DNA of 30,000 nt from Chromera velia (Eukaryota; Sar; Chromeraceae). The first letter of the stretch is position 1. Each line of letters opens with the position of its first letter. Made by a program: the position numbers and the translations under genes. The stretch lies in contig JAHBMJ010005166.1 in the NCBI GenBank assembly GCA_018398765.1, positions 1,380 to 31,379 of the forward strand. Direction: 5' to 3'. Shown here piece after piece: positions 1 to 10,781 of this stretch. Below the pieces are notes generated by a model. The model had not been told where the DNA came from. It was given only the letters and a program-made list of their open reading frames with translations, and made no database searches.

Positions 1-966
1 GGGGGGGGGGGGGTCAACGGGCTCGCGTGCCATCCCTCCGCCCTCCAAAACCTAACCCCCCCCCCCCTCGGATTTGAAGCCATCCCTCCGCCCTCGAACC
101 GTCATTGACCCCCCTCGTGCAGACCTCCGGGGTGATATGCGTCCCCGCGAGTCGATGGATTGAATCCTCCAATCGAATCAAATAGGTAGGTGGGTGAGTG
201 AAAAAAATTAAAGGAATTTTGGATTCTTCTTTTTCTCGTTCTTTCTTTCTTTCTTTCTTTCTGTCTTTCTTTCTTTCTTTCTTTGCTTCCTTCCTTCCTT
301 CCTTCCAGCGTCGTCCTCTGACTGCCTTTTGGCGAATTCACCTCTCTAGTCTTTCAATTAATATTTCTGTGAGTAGAGTTCGATTTAATTGAACAATTAA
401 TGGATGAATAAATAAATCAATCCAGTCGTTCTTTCAGCAGGCAGGCATTTATTTGACGTGATGCCGACTGATTAATTGGTTGATCAATCGATTGGTGGAT
501 GGATGGATGAATTTTAAGCCGCCGGTCGGTACCTTTCATTCCCGCTTTCTTGCGAGAGGAGATGAATGAGATCAGGAATCACGTGATCGCGTTCCTCCCC
601 CCCCCCTCACTACTCATGCAATCATGGATTGATTCGTCAAATAGAGTTTTTAGCCATGCATGCATATACGAGCATGCACCGCTAGGACGTCCCCAACCGG
701 CTAGCTCCTTTAAAGGTCAAAATGCACATTCTCAGACTGTCAGACTGATCGATTGCAGAATAGCTGCTGCAGCATGAATGGAAAATTGCCGTCGTCCGGA
801 TCGAACGCTCTTCGAAGAGTCTGAAGACCAAGATAGGGCAAGGCATGGTCAGCTGCGCACAGACAGAGAGGAGCTTAGAGGCCGCCGCGAATTGTTCATA
901 TACCCTCCTCAGTTCTTCTTCAGTTCTGCAACGAGCACAGTCACAGCAAACAACAGTCCGAGCAAG
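1..966. other. Non-coding flank with poly-G/C runs and CTTT microsatellite
   Basis: No credible gene is seen before the dioxygenase. The first 120 bases hold a 13-base G run and a repeated C-rich phrase (CCATCCCTCCGCCCTC at about 31 and 80). A CTTT tract passing into CCTT fills about 239-306. Open frames across it are by-products of the repeats (Ser/Phe or Arg/Lys runs). Bases 778-966 are open in frame with the dioxygenase start and could encode an N-terminal extension, but they lack family similarity. Confidence 0.7.
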
Positions 967-2784
967 ATGGCAGAGCGTTGCGCGAATCTGCCGATCATAT
1001 CTCTCAGTGCCTTGCGCTGTTTGTGTCCCAAAGAGTTGGAAAAGCTGCGGCGCGCCTGCACAACGGAGGGTTTCTTCTACGCCTCTGATCATGGCATTGG
1101 CGAAGAAATCGTGAACGAGGCAACAGTCTCTGCGTTGCGATTCTTCTCTCTGCCCCTTGAGAAGAAACTCCAATTCTCCCAAGAACACCAAAGTATCACT
1201 CCGAAGACGTGTAGAGGCTACGTGCCCGCGGGGGGGGAAACTCTAGACTCAACCAGGGGTGCCGATCCGAAGGAGATCTTTGATGACGGCCTGGAAGTAG
1301 AGGGCGAGAAGGGGAGGGCCAACTTTATGGGCAGGACGTTTCTGCCTGACGAGACCACTGCACCCGGATTTGCCGCGTCAACGGCGGCACTCAGAAGGGA
1401 GGTTGTGGACAAAGTCATGCCCCCGCTGTGCAAGGCATTTTCCATTCTACTGGGACACAAGGAAACTTTCTTGGACGAGTTCATGAGCCCCCCCACCCTC
1501 ATTCAACGCTGTATCTTCTATCCGGCCAACTGCAACAGCTTTGCAGGGAAACACACTGACAATGGTCTCTTCACAGCTCTGCTTGTACCCAAGATGCCAA
1601 CCACCAACGAACCCTCCCCGCATGACACCAACGGGTCCGTCTCCGAGACGGGAGACGACGACAAGACAGCAACGCCCCCCAAGGCCTCCCTAGAGGTCTT
1701 CACACAGGGCCGGTGGATTCCTGTACCTCCTCTGAAGGGCTGCTTCCCCGTGAACATCGGGGACCTCCTTCAACACATCTCAGGGGGCACTTTCGTCTCC
1801 ACCCCACATCGGGTCAGTTCATTTCTATATCGTCTCTCCGTTTCTCTGTCTGTCTCTCTGTCTGTCTGTCTGTCTGTCTGTTTACAGTGGAAGCAGCACA
1901 GAATTGACGTGTGAACCCAGTGATGACGTGAAAGTCTGTCGGGAGGTGGAGAGGCAAGGGGCGCTTAACTCTCACCTTTCGGGCCCCCTGCCCACTTTGT
2001 CGGAGTCGTCGTGATGTTCTTTTGTCTTTGTTGTGTTCTTTCTTTTTGTCTGTTTCGTTCATGAAGAAAAGGAGAGAAAGAAACCATATAGTCTGTCTGT
2101 CTACACTTCGCTTCGGGAGGCAGCTTTCTCCCTTCGTCGCGTCGGGCGAAAGGGGGGGGGGAGGGGGACCAGGAAGAAGAGTGAATGAATGAAAAAGGAG
2201 AGACAGACAGACAGTGAGTGGCTTACGGAGACTGCCAGGGGGGGAGCAATGAGGTCCTCCTCTCAGAATGTCTGTGTATTCGTTTTCCGAACTTCTTTTT
2301 TTGGTTTGTCTGAAGGGAGGAAGGATCGGTGCTTCCTTTTCTTTCTTTATTTCTTCTCTCTCCCTGTCTTCATTCTCTCCCGGATCTCTTTGTGTGCTGA
2401 ACTTCATTTGTATCTGCAACATCAATTCGCCCTTAATTTGTTTGTCGCCCGCTGCGTGCCTTCCTCCCTCCCTCCCTCCCTGCCTGACTGTGGTTGCAGG
2501 TCGAACACCACTTCTCCCCCTCCCCCCGCATTTCCTTCCCCTTCTTCTTCTACCCCTTCTACGAGTCCCGTGTCCCAGTGGTGGCATTGGAAGAGGAAGA
2601 AGACTCCTCCCACCAACTGATCAAGGTCAGGGGGGGAGAGGGGAAGGGGAACAACGAGGAGACAGGCAGGGACCCAGAGAAGACCTCAGGGTTCGTGTCT
2701 GTCAAAGAGGTGATGGACAGGAACTTTAGTCAGATCTGGCAGGAGGGGGGGGGGGCAGGGAGGTCGAAGGAACTGGAAGATTGA
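967..2784 (+). CDS. 2-oxoglutarate/Fe(II)-dependent dioxygenase, isopenicillin-N-synthase-like; exons 967-1812 and 2500-2784
   Basis: Soluble non-haem iron oxygenase that would couple 2-oxoglutarate decarboxylation to oxidation of an unknown substrate. Splicing 967-1812 to 2500-2784 gives 376 residues, normal for the family. The N-terminal DIOX_N-type region covers about residues 8-110 (LPIISLSALR, then EGFFYASDHGI). The iron site is H196 and D198 (GKHTDNG) with H281 (STPHR). The 2-oxoglutarate anchor R292-x-S294 (RISFPFF) lies in exon 2, so the splice is needed for a working enzyme. Between D198 and H281 is a Ser/Thr/Asp-rich insert (about 210-245). The ATG at 967 (AGCAAGATGG) starts just ahead of the conserved domain; an in-frame ATG at 778 is possible but adds 63 unconserved residues. 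The substrate cannot be told: gibberellin-oxidase-like, flavonoid-type and IPNS-like members share these motifs. Confidence 0.88.
1813..2499 (+). other. Intron of the dioxygenase gene
   Basis: The donor is CGG|GTCAGT at 1812/1813 and the acceptor is TTGCAG|GTC at 2499/2500, phase 0. Removing it joins STPHR to VEHHFSPSPRISFPFF, restoring family order (iron-binding His, then the R-x-S motif). The intron holds a TCTG microsatellite (about 1843-1882), a dispersed repeat (1888-2101), pyrimidine tracts and TCCC runs next to the acceptor. An internal TTTACAG at 1881-1887 could act as a cryptic acceptor; using it would keep frame but reach a TGA after eight codons. Confidence 0.85.
1888..2101. repeat. 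Dispersed repeat copy A, in the dioxygenase intron
   Basis: This stretch closely matches 16265-16483. The core, from GTGAAAGTCTGTCGGGAG through CTTTTGTCTTTGTTG, runs about 125 bases with roughly three mismatches by eye. The 3' part (TTCATGAAGAAAAGGAG...AACCATATAGTCTGTCTG) recurs more loosely at four places between 15.94 and 16.48 kb. Both full copies end in GTCT repeats. The antisense strand is open through the core in both copies (RKVRVKRPLPLHLPTDFH), but no known protein family is recognised. Confidence 0.75.
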
Positions 2785-4371
2785 TTGACTGCTTGCTTGC
2801 TTGCTTGATTGAACGGGGTTTTTCAGTTGCTCGATTGATGTATGTATGTATGTATGGATGGATGGATGTATGGATGGATCTGTCCGTTGGTTGGAGGCAC
2901 AGTCACAAGCACACATACGCACGCACACAGGCACAAAGAGAGGGACGGAGGGAGACGAAGACAGACGTCAGAGGCATGAGAAGAAATTGAGTACAGCCAG
3001 ATTGACATCAGAGAAGGGAAGGAAATGATCTGGAAGGGAGGGAGGGAGGGAGGAAGGAAGGAAGGAAGGAGGGGGGGAAGGAAGACACAAGAAACGAGAG
3101 AGCAGAGGGAAACAGTAAACGGATGGAGCCCTAGTTCTTGTCTCACTGTCTTTCGTTCTCTTTCCGTCTGCATATGCACATGTCGTTGTGCGTCTGTGTG
3201 GGTGTGAACCCATGAAGGTTTTTTTTTTAGTGCATGATAATGACGTTCAGAGATCGAAGCGCCAAAGCCAAAGAGATGCTTGGCATCGATCGCTTCAAAG
3301 AAAAAAGGAATTGATCCATACGAAAGCAGACCAGACCCAAAAAGGGATTCAACCAGAGAACAGAAGAGAAGGCAAGGGACTGATGAATTGAATTGGCACA
3401 GCAACTGAGTGATCGAAGAAGGTTGGATTGCTCGGTTTTCTGTTTACAGTAGAGTATGAAATCATATTTTGTTGTCGTGTCGTACGGAAATGAGCATCTA
3501 ATCTTTCTCTTTCTCTCTTTCCTTCTTTCTTCGTTTGAATGCAAACCGCCGCATTGCCTTTTCATTCTTCTCTTCCCCTTCTCTGAACTCCTCTCAACTG
3601 GCTTGTTCTCTCTTCATTTTTTACTGTCTTTACGTCCTGCTCCGTGAATTGATGTCATACAATGCCGGGATGCCTTCTACTCCACACAGGCAGATTAGAC
3701 GTTCTGCAAAAATTTAAAGTTATGGGGAGGTATCCTGTTCAAAGCGTATAAGTCCGCGCGCACGCGAGGGGGGCATGGAAGGGGACAGCGTAGAATTGCA
3801 ATGTACGCAAAATTGAGGTGACAATGAAACAGCAAGGAAACATGCAAACTCAAAAGCCGAAGAAAACCAATTGTACAGTGATACTCACAGACAGATAGAC
3901 AGGTCTACCGACTGCCGGACAAACTGACTGATGGACCTCCAAGATCCGAGGAGCGAGCTGAGTCGTTTCCTCCCTCCCTCCCTCCCTCCCTCCCTCCCTT
4001 CCTTCCTTCCTTCCTTCCTGATTTCTGTCGACCCGCTGATTCGTCAATCCAGCCAGCCCTGCATTGTTTCGGTTGTTTACACATGCATACCGTTTCGCAG
4101 CTCTTTCTCCGATATGTCCCATCAATCCCATTCTCTCCACCGCGGGGAAACGTCCACCGGCCTGCAACAGAGAGAAAGGTGGGAGGAGAGAGAAGCAAGT
4201 GTGATTCGCTGCGAAGTAAAGAAAGTCGAGTTGAGTTGAGTCAGCCTGTCGGAAAAAATGGAAGAAGAGAAAGGGGGATACAGAGAGGGCGCAAGGGTTT
4301 GAGAAGGAGACAGAAGGAAGGTCGAGAGGATCGATTTGGGGGAGACACGCTCATGAATGTATGCACAGAGC

Positions 4372-4402
<31 letters not shown>

Positions 4403-5805
4403 AGAGAAGAGAAGAGAAGAGGGATGTCTCCGAGAGCTACTTCTCTCGAGAATTGTGAAAAACTCTCCTCAATTCCTTCTGTTTTACCTTTCCTTTTTCG
4501 TCTTTTGACTTTTTGGTGTTGGAGGCTTTACTTTTCCTGGTGCACGTGCCTTGCTGCCTTGCTTGCTTGCTCGCCTGTCTTTGTGTCTGCCGGCCTGTCT
4601 CTTTGTCTGTCTGCCTGTCTGTCTGCGTGCAAGATTATGTCCTGAAGAGAGGAAGACGGACAAATTTTGCTGTTCAGCATGCAATTGAATCGAGGGATGG
4701 AGGCACAAACTGCCACAGTCCATCAACCAAAGTTGGAAAGCCACAGGGAATCTCTGACCGCAGTAGGCTGGCAGGGTCGGCATATGCTCTTCATCTTCCC
4801 ATGTGTGTACGCTGCACTTGCCGCGTCGTCTTTGAGATTTTGTCGTATTAAAGCGTGCGGAGCTGTCATTGCCTTCTGGAAGGAAAGCCTTGCATTGCTC
4901 CGTCACTGACTTTGGCTGTGAAGGGGGAAAAATCACTTTGCATACTCCCGTAGAGCTTTGGAGGTTTTTGGATCCTCCAAGCCTTCCGTGTGTGGTCACA
5001 GTGGTCGATTTGCCTTCTGGATTGGGACGTCTCTACTCGCTCATACACTCATTTCACCACTTCTTTTTCGTCAATGAATGACTGGACATCCTACATGTAC
5101 GGGATGTTCAGGAAAAGGATGGAAAGGAGGGCGGAAATGTTCAGAAACAAAAAGAGATAGGTGCAAAATGTTTCCGAATTGTCTCTCTGATCGATTGTAC
5201 GCATCCATCCACCCAAAATTGACACTCTGCCAGCGGATTGGATCTGGCAATATGGGCCCACTTTGTTTCTTTGTGTTTCTTTTACTTCTTTGTATCACTC
5301 AATCAATCGACGAAACTTCAAGTTCTTTTCTTGTCGTCTGCTCAACAGTACGTTAACTATAGAGGGGACACACTTTCCAAAGCAGATCAACACGGGCAAG
5401 CACTATCGTGTAGAGTCACTGTAGACCGATAGATCACCTGCCAGTGCGTGCATGTTTCATTTTCAGTACACGTAGAGTTTATGAATTAAATATTGAATTT
5501 GTAGGTGAAATTGGAATGTGAATGATGCTTGTGGGCCAGTTGTAGCATTAGAGGCATGACAGTTCACACGTTTTTCAATCTATTTCAATCAATCTTTCAG
5601 TGAGCTTCTATCAAGACCTTTATATGGCTTACTAGATAGTTTAGCTTTTTTGGCTCTAAATTCATTATAACCTTGGCTGAGACTTAGCCAGCTTTACCCA
5701 GGGCTTTACCGAAACTTTAATTCCGATCGCAGGGCCAGTCCTGGGGCCAGTCTTATAGTGCTATAGTCAGCATTATAATCGCTATACTAGTCAGCATATT
5801 AGTCG
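2785..5805. other. Gene-free stretch of microsatellites
   Basis: I see no supported gene. Simple repeats include CTTG (2788-2808), TATG/GATG (2836-2880), GGGA/GGAA (3032-3081), CCCT/CCTT (3969-4019), GA followed by AAGAG (4371-4425) and TGTC/TGCC (about 4555-4628). Open frames here are repeat-driven. From about 5460 to 5800 composition turns AT-richer, with short direct repeats of ATAGTCAGCAT type. An 18-base phrase CAAAATTGAGGTGACAAT at about 3808 recurs at about 7506 inside the hAT-like element. Confidence 0.6.
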
Positions 5806-5865
5806 CAGCTTGTTGTGAACCAACCTGAAGTCAGTCAATGAGCCGAGATGATAGAAAGCATGCGT

Positions 5866-6712
5866 ACTTCTTCTCGAGACATCCCAAAAGAACCCTTCCC
5901 CCTCCTATCAGCAAAAGACGCCAGCTCCTTCAGAGAATGACTTGGGTGTCTCTCTTGGGTTGCACGTGATACCCGCCCTGACTTGATACAGGGGTGTAAC
6001 CAACTCAGCCACCATGCTTCTGCCCCTTCAACTGCTGATGCAGACCTTCTAACTTTCCCTGCTATGCTACGCACGTCATACAGCCACATCCCGTGTCATC
6101 TAAATCTCTCGTTCCGATGTCCCTTCTACCTCCTCCATCATAATCGGCGTCATTTACCCCATCTCCTAGAGTGATGCTGCTCTAGGGACAGTAGGCAACG
6201 CCCACCTCCAGACAGGCTGGCTCCTCAGCCTAGGATCTGCCATCTTGCATTGGCGGTCCTTCTCGCAACAGCGTGTAGTGTGCTCTTCTACAAGGGCTGA
6301 ACTGTACGCCGCTCATGACTTGGTTGACTTTTTGGAGTGTCTCTTGTCAGCTCTCCGATGTGCCTGGAAAGCAGGCATAGTTTTAGAGGTCAGAGTTGAT
6401 TCTGACAACCTTCTAAAGCTTGTCTCCAGTGAGATGCCCTGACTGACAGAGCGTGCCCTTCTGTCAGGCATCCAGTCTCTGCAACTGGGAGTCCTCGAAC
6501 GTTCCCCTCACACCCTCGTCTTTCATATCCTTTCCCTCCAAGACGTCTTCAAAGCCGCCTCAGTCCGCCTTTCTTTTGTCCTCTCAGAAGAGAATGTGGC
6601 CGATCCGTTGACCAAGCCTATATCCATCTCTTTACTCCTTCCTTTCTTCACCAACCTATCCTCTCGTCCTTCCTGTGACCCTTTCCTTGGTTCGAGTGCC
6701 ATTGTGTTGTGA
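5866..6712 (+). pseudogene. Ty1/copia pol fragment (end of RT and RNase H)
   Basis: Frame 1 reads SFRE-stop-LGCLSWVARDTRPDL then NQLSHHASAP, the copia segment between reverse transcriptase and RNase H. After a frameshift near 6110 the RNase H follows in another frame: SDAALGTVGNAHLQTGW, HWRSFSQQRVVCSSTRAELYAA, VRVDSDNLLKLV and finally ENVADPLTKPIS, the copia-type RNase H end, with a stop at 6710-6712. In-frame stops are TGA 5938, TAG 6167 (just before SDAA) and TGA 6440. Copia RNase H normally has the S-D-A, S-S-x-x-A-E and D-S-x-x-L motifs, all visible here. The piece is non-functional. RNase H identity is secure; the exact frameshift point is not. Confidence 0.75.
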
Positions 6713-6759
6713 TTTAATTTTTCCACATGCATGAAAAAAAAGAAAAAGAAAAGAATGTG

Positions 6760-7068
6760 TGTTGTAAACCAACCTGAAGTCAGTCAATGAGCCGAGATGA
6801 CAGAAAGCATGCGTGTGTCGGCGTGAGTCCTTGCATGTGTTAAACAGCGAATGCGATCCAATTAGGTGCATGTAATAGCATGCAAGTACATGCTTTTCAG
6901 TTGATCGAAGCATGTAAGTAGAAGATCGATCAGTGAAGACAGTTTGAAGTTAAGTAGCGAATTGCCTTGTTGAATGAATAACGAATACACACAATAAATT
7001 CTGTGTACCTTGAGATGCCTCAACTCCTGCATAGATCTTCACTGGTCTATAAGAATTGGGGCTTTTCA
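6760..7068 (+). repeat. 3' LTR of the copia element
   Basis: Begins TGTTGT directly after a purine-rich tract and ends TTTTCA just before the CAGCT duplication. It contains AATAAA. Only its first 55 bases are present at the other end of the element. Confidence 0.65.
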
Positions 7069-7121
7069 CAGCTAGAGTCGCACTGCAGTGATCTATAGGC
7101 AGTGATCAACGTAGTGATATA

Positions 7122-8766
7122 TAGTGACCATGTTTGATTTGATTATATTTGATTTGATTTGATTTGATTTGATTTGAGCTTCAACCTCAAATATTTGATA
7201 TTTGAGGTAAGATTTGAGGTTAACCTCTTAGGGTTCCTCACTGAGTCACTGACTTACTGTCACTCTGATCATTTTTCTCATGACAATAGTTATCAGAACA
7301 TTTCTGATGTGTGTTTCAAAAATTTAAAAATATATATATATAATTATAACTTATCAGTTCCGTAAAAAAAATATGCCTGTGTGGCAGTGTATATACACTA
7401 GTCACTGAGACTCACTCTAGTACTAATAGAGATTAAGAACGTAAAATTGATAGATTTGAAATTGCATATGACTTTTTGTTGATACGATAAAGTTAGAGCA
7501 CGTACCAAAATTGAGGTGACAATCACTCAGCTTTATGGCACTTCCTTTTCCTCTTCTTCATGATCACTTTCTTCAATGTGAATCGAATCGATCGGTGGTG
7601 GGAGCTGCTGAGAGCTTTTTCTCTGGCTTTTCGGCTTTCCAGGAGTGGGTGCTCCTGGGCTTCTATTCGGTTGCGGAGAGATGACAACGGGGTGAGACGG
7701 AGAACCGCGCACACGTTTGCTATTGCTGTTGGTGTTGGAACCGTCCTATTTCTGGGCAGCTAAGCATCCAGAGTTGGTAAGTTCGGCTACCCTCTGTGCC
7801 GTGCCAGGGCCGACAACAAGCCCCTTGTATTGGAGGTGAATATAGAGAGGTCGGTAGCCTTCCTCACCCGGAGTGATGACTTTCTCAGGAGGGGGAAGTT
7901 TCCCCCTAGCCTTCTCAGCATTTGCGTCTGCGGCCGCCTCCTTTGGTTTCAAATTAGTCCTCCCGCTGGGCCCTGCAGGAGCAGCCCCCCCTCCAGCACT
8001 GTCAGCAGCCCCCCCATTGCCTTTTCCCTTGCCTTTCTGGACAGCTGCTTCGTCCCCCCCGCCCCCTCCAACCGCTTCTCCTGTCTTTCTTGGAGTAGCT
8101 GCACATGTTTGTCAGACGTGATCGTCAAGCCATGCTGATTGATGAGGTGGGTTTGAAAAGAACTGGTTGCCGCTGCTGCATACTCACAGCCACAAATAAT
8201 TTCTCCTTCCCCCTCGGCTCCTTGTATTTTCACCTGATACTGAATCACATTTGCCCCCTTTTGCACGGACCATATTTTTTTTGCGTACCCGGCTCTAAAA
8301 ACAAATGCCTCCTTCTTCCCGTTCGACCTTGTCAGATTGTATGACATGTCTTTACGGGGTGTAAAATGTTTGCAGACGCTTAAAAAGGGGGCCGTAAAAG
8401 ATGTTCCAGCACCAGAAAAGTCAACACAGCTGTTTGGGAAAACGTTCAGCTGATCGGTTTACCTCTGCATGAAGTAAAAGGAGGTGAAACGTCAATTTCA
8501 GTACAGCTCAAAACGTTTTTTTTTTGAGAGCAAACCATCAAGATTTAGGTTTTTTCATTTAAATCAGCATGCGTGACGGATCGGTACTTGCAAAAGGTTT
8601 TTTGGGACCTTCATATTTGAGGTTGAAAGTCATATTGATCAAATATTTGATCGTATTTGATAGGTCTTTAAACACTAGGTCCTTCCTGACTGGATATTTG
8701 ATTTGAGCTTAAGCCCTGCCTCAAATCAAATCAAATCAAATCAAATCAAATCAAACATGGTCACTA
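7122..8766 (-). mobile_element. Non-autonomous hAT-like DNA transposon
   Basis: Inverted termini TAGTGACCATGTTTGATTTG start at 7122 and, reversed, end at 8766. Both are followed inward by runs of TTTGA units. The 8-bp GTGATATA lies directly outside both ends (7114-7121 and 8767-8774), a perfect target duplication. Eight-base duplications and termini of the YARNG type (here TAGTG) are typical of the hAT superfamily. The length is 1645 bp. Inside is one minus-strand protein relic with a zinc-finger-like motif but no hAT catalytic domain, so the copy would depend on a transposase made elsewhere. Confidence 0.8.
7533..8347 (-). pseudogene. BED-finger-like protein relic inside the hAT-like element
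   Basis: Starts at an ATG (8347). The N-terminal part has a possible BED or C2H2-like zinc finger: ICGCEY then QTHLINQHG, that is C-x-C, a spacer and H-x4-H. Hypervariable G runs near 8000-8060 mark a likely frameshift. Past them the better frame is a Gly/Ala/Lys-rich linker followed by KPKEAAADANAEKARGKLPP and EEGYRPLYIHLQYKGLV, interrupted by TAG at 7746-7748. It stays open to an acidic tail (ESDHEEEEKEVP) and TAA at 7533-7535. hAT transposases carry an N-terminal BED finger, which fits the host element. The catalytic RNase-H-like and dimerisation regions are absent. DNA binding is inferred; the first finger pair has one residue fewer than usual. Confidence 0.5.
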
Positions 8767-8991
8767 GTGATATATCAACCCAGTGGGCTAGGCAGCGGGA
8801 GTTAGTGCTAGCTAGTACTTGCTAGAGAGCGCGTTTCTTATATAATTAAAACTGGATAGGACTCATTTACGACCAGAGGATTGGTGCTATAATAGCCATC
8901 TATTAGGCCCGCCGGGCTGCCTTTGAGAATCTACTTATGGATATTATTATTATTATTATTATTATTATGATTATTATTATATTTTATTATA

Positions 8992-9023
<32 letters not shown>

Positions 9024-10781
9024 CATAAAAGAATCCAAAGGAATTAACTTTTTTGAACAACTTTTTGAACGTTGTGGTTGGCCGGAGCCTGAGAGCTATG
9101 TTTTCATCGATCATGTTGTCATGCCAACTCTAGTGTCGACTTAGTATAACTTAGCAGTGCTCATCAGTACTCTAGGCTAGGTCCTTAGCAGAGCCCTCAT
9201 TCAATAAATTCTTTCTTTGATTAGAATGCTACATATAAGATAAATTTGAAATGATAATTAACGTAAAAAAAAATTAATTATATACTTACTCACTTACTTA
9301 GTTAGTTAGTTACTTACTTACTTAATAGCGGTACGCCGTTTAACCTAGAGTCTCCAAAACCTGAGACAAACGGCAACCCATGCATGTAATTCGTGTGCAA
9401 CCTAGGTTTGGAGATAAAGTGATCAATGACATGTCTAGTCCTAAGACATGAAGCATGCTATCCCTGTAGAGCATGCTCAGAAAAAGACTCTTACCTTGAG
9501 CTTTTAGACTCCTCTCTCCTTTAAAATTCTAGTTAAAATTCTCGAAAAAAAGGGAAAGAAGGGTTCGGTAGTAATTAACTACCTATGCAGTACACAAACC
9601 TCCCGTCCAGCCCTCCCCCCTTGAAGGACACAGTCGTAGTATCAACCTCAGCCTAAAGAAGCCTGGTGGTACCTGGTGGTTTCCTTCCCTTCGATCCATT
9701 ACCATATGTTCCTTTGTTACTCATTACTGTTTTGTTTTTCTAAGACTTTTTCTCTCTGCCTTAAAGTTTCCCCAGCTCACTCCCTACTCTGAGTGAAACA
9801 CCTTCCTCGGTCCTTTCTGGCTTTCTTCTCCCCTCTCCTCCTCTTCCTTTTCATTTCTTTTTAAGTTTTTACTGCTCCTGCCATTGGTCGGCCCATGCCC
9901 TATAGGAGGAGGTCCTGCCGCACTCCTCAGTTAGGTTTGAGAGACTGTAGCCTGACGCTTCAAAATTTTTTGGGTAGATTCTAAACTGCTGCTGCCTTGC
10001 GCAGACCCCAACCGCTTCCCTGGAGTACCCTGGAGGATTGAACTGCACTTGTTGTCTTACTCCCCGAGCTCACTAGTTCAGAAAAAGAAAAACCGAGCCC
10101 GCCAATAAACATCTTCACTGGATGACAGTCTCTGATTTGGGTTACTAGGCCGTTTTGGAGTCACTGTAATAGGAGAGGTAGTGGCGTCTGGGTGCTGCTT
10201 TGGGAGCTGCGATGTGTAGAAGACTGTAAAGCGAACTGGTGTGAGAGCAGGGAAACCAGAACCATACCCACACAGTGCATAATTAAGCGTCTGGTTTCCC
10301 AGAGGCAGCGTCAGAGGGAGCACAGGGATTGTTGCTGTTTAAAAATTTATAGAAGAGCTGCTCTGCCAGCGGGTTGGCCTTGACGGCGCTCTCTGGCGGA
10401 AGACAGCTCCTGCTTTGTCTTTGCATACCTGACGATGAAAGAAACGTTCACTTGTTCGTTTCTCATTTCAAAGTGGTAACATATCTGAAAGAAGAGGGAG
10501 AAGACATTTTCAGCAGAGTGTCTGTCCACAAATTCTATAATGGAGCCCCCGAGGAAAGATCTGAACCCACAGATAGAAAGAGTTGAGAAAGGATAGTATA
10601 CTTTCCCCTGGCTCCATTAAGAAAGGACATAACCTACCAGAAAAAAGAGGAGCCGCCTCCGTACGTCAAGCGGTCATCATGCCGTTGACGGTCTTCACTG
10701 TCGGGAGTACAACTGCTAGCAGAATCGAATCCGAGGAGGGCTCGAAGTCTCTTACTTCTGTTGTCGTGGCCCTCTTATGTT
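8767..10781. other. AT-rich intergenic stretch with microsatellites
   Basis: Contains ATT then TA repeats (about 8940-9022) and CTTA/GTTA repeats (about 9286-9325). Near 9600-10080 pyrimidine-rich sequence follows. On the minus strand of 9870-10780, frames in continuity with the ORF at 10782-11186 are broken by many stops, so it may be decayed retroelement sequence, but no domain is recognisable. No RNA gene was identified. Confidence 0.5.

Larger units (their letters stand above)
5811..7068 (+). mobile_element. Internally deleted Ty1/copia-type LTR retrotransposon
   Basis: The right-hand LTR is taken as 6760-7068 (TGTTGTAAACC...TTTTCA). The left LTR survives only as its first 55 bases (5811-5865), matching 6760-6814 with two transitions. 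The 5-bp CAGCT stands directly outside both ends (5806-5810 and 7069-7073), as expected for a target-site duplication. Between them lies the end of a copia pol (RNase H), then a purine tract (6733-6755) just before the 3' LTR, a good polypurine tract. AATAAA at 6993-6998 in the LTR may be its polyadenylation signal. Everything from within the 5' LTR to late pol is missing, so the copy cannot move on its own. Confidence 0.75.

Noticed and set aside
198-392. Ser/Phe-rich open frame and its antisense Arg/Lys-rich partner
   Set aside because: Produced by the CTTT/CCTT microsatellite; no conserved residues.
1814-2587. 257-codon antisense open frame over the dioxygenase intron
   Set aside because: It spans the intron and microsatellites; its shared part with 16.3 kb reflects the DNA repeat. 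I could not find a protein-like conservation pattern.
3808-3825. 18-base phrase shared with about 7506-7523
   Set aside because: Too short to define a repeat family; no extended match on either side.
7564-7575. Cluster of TGA codons at the end of the hAT-like relic, first read as more Gln/Arg-to-stop hits
   Set aside because: Recounting by coordinates put them out of the better frame, which is open there with an acidic tail; only TAG 7746 remains.
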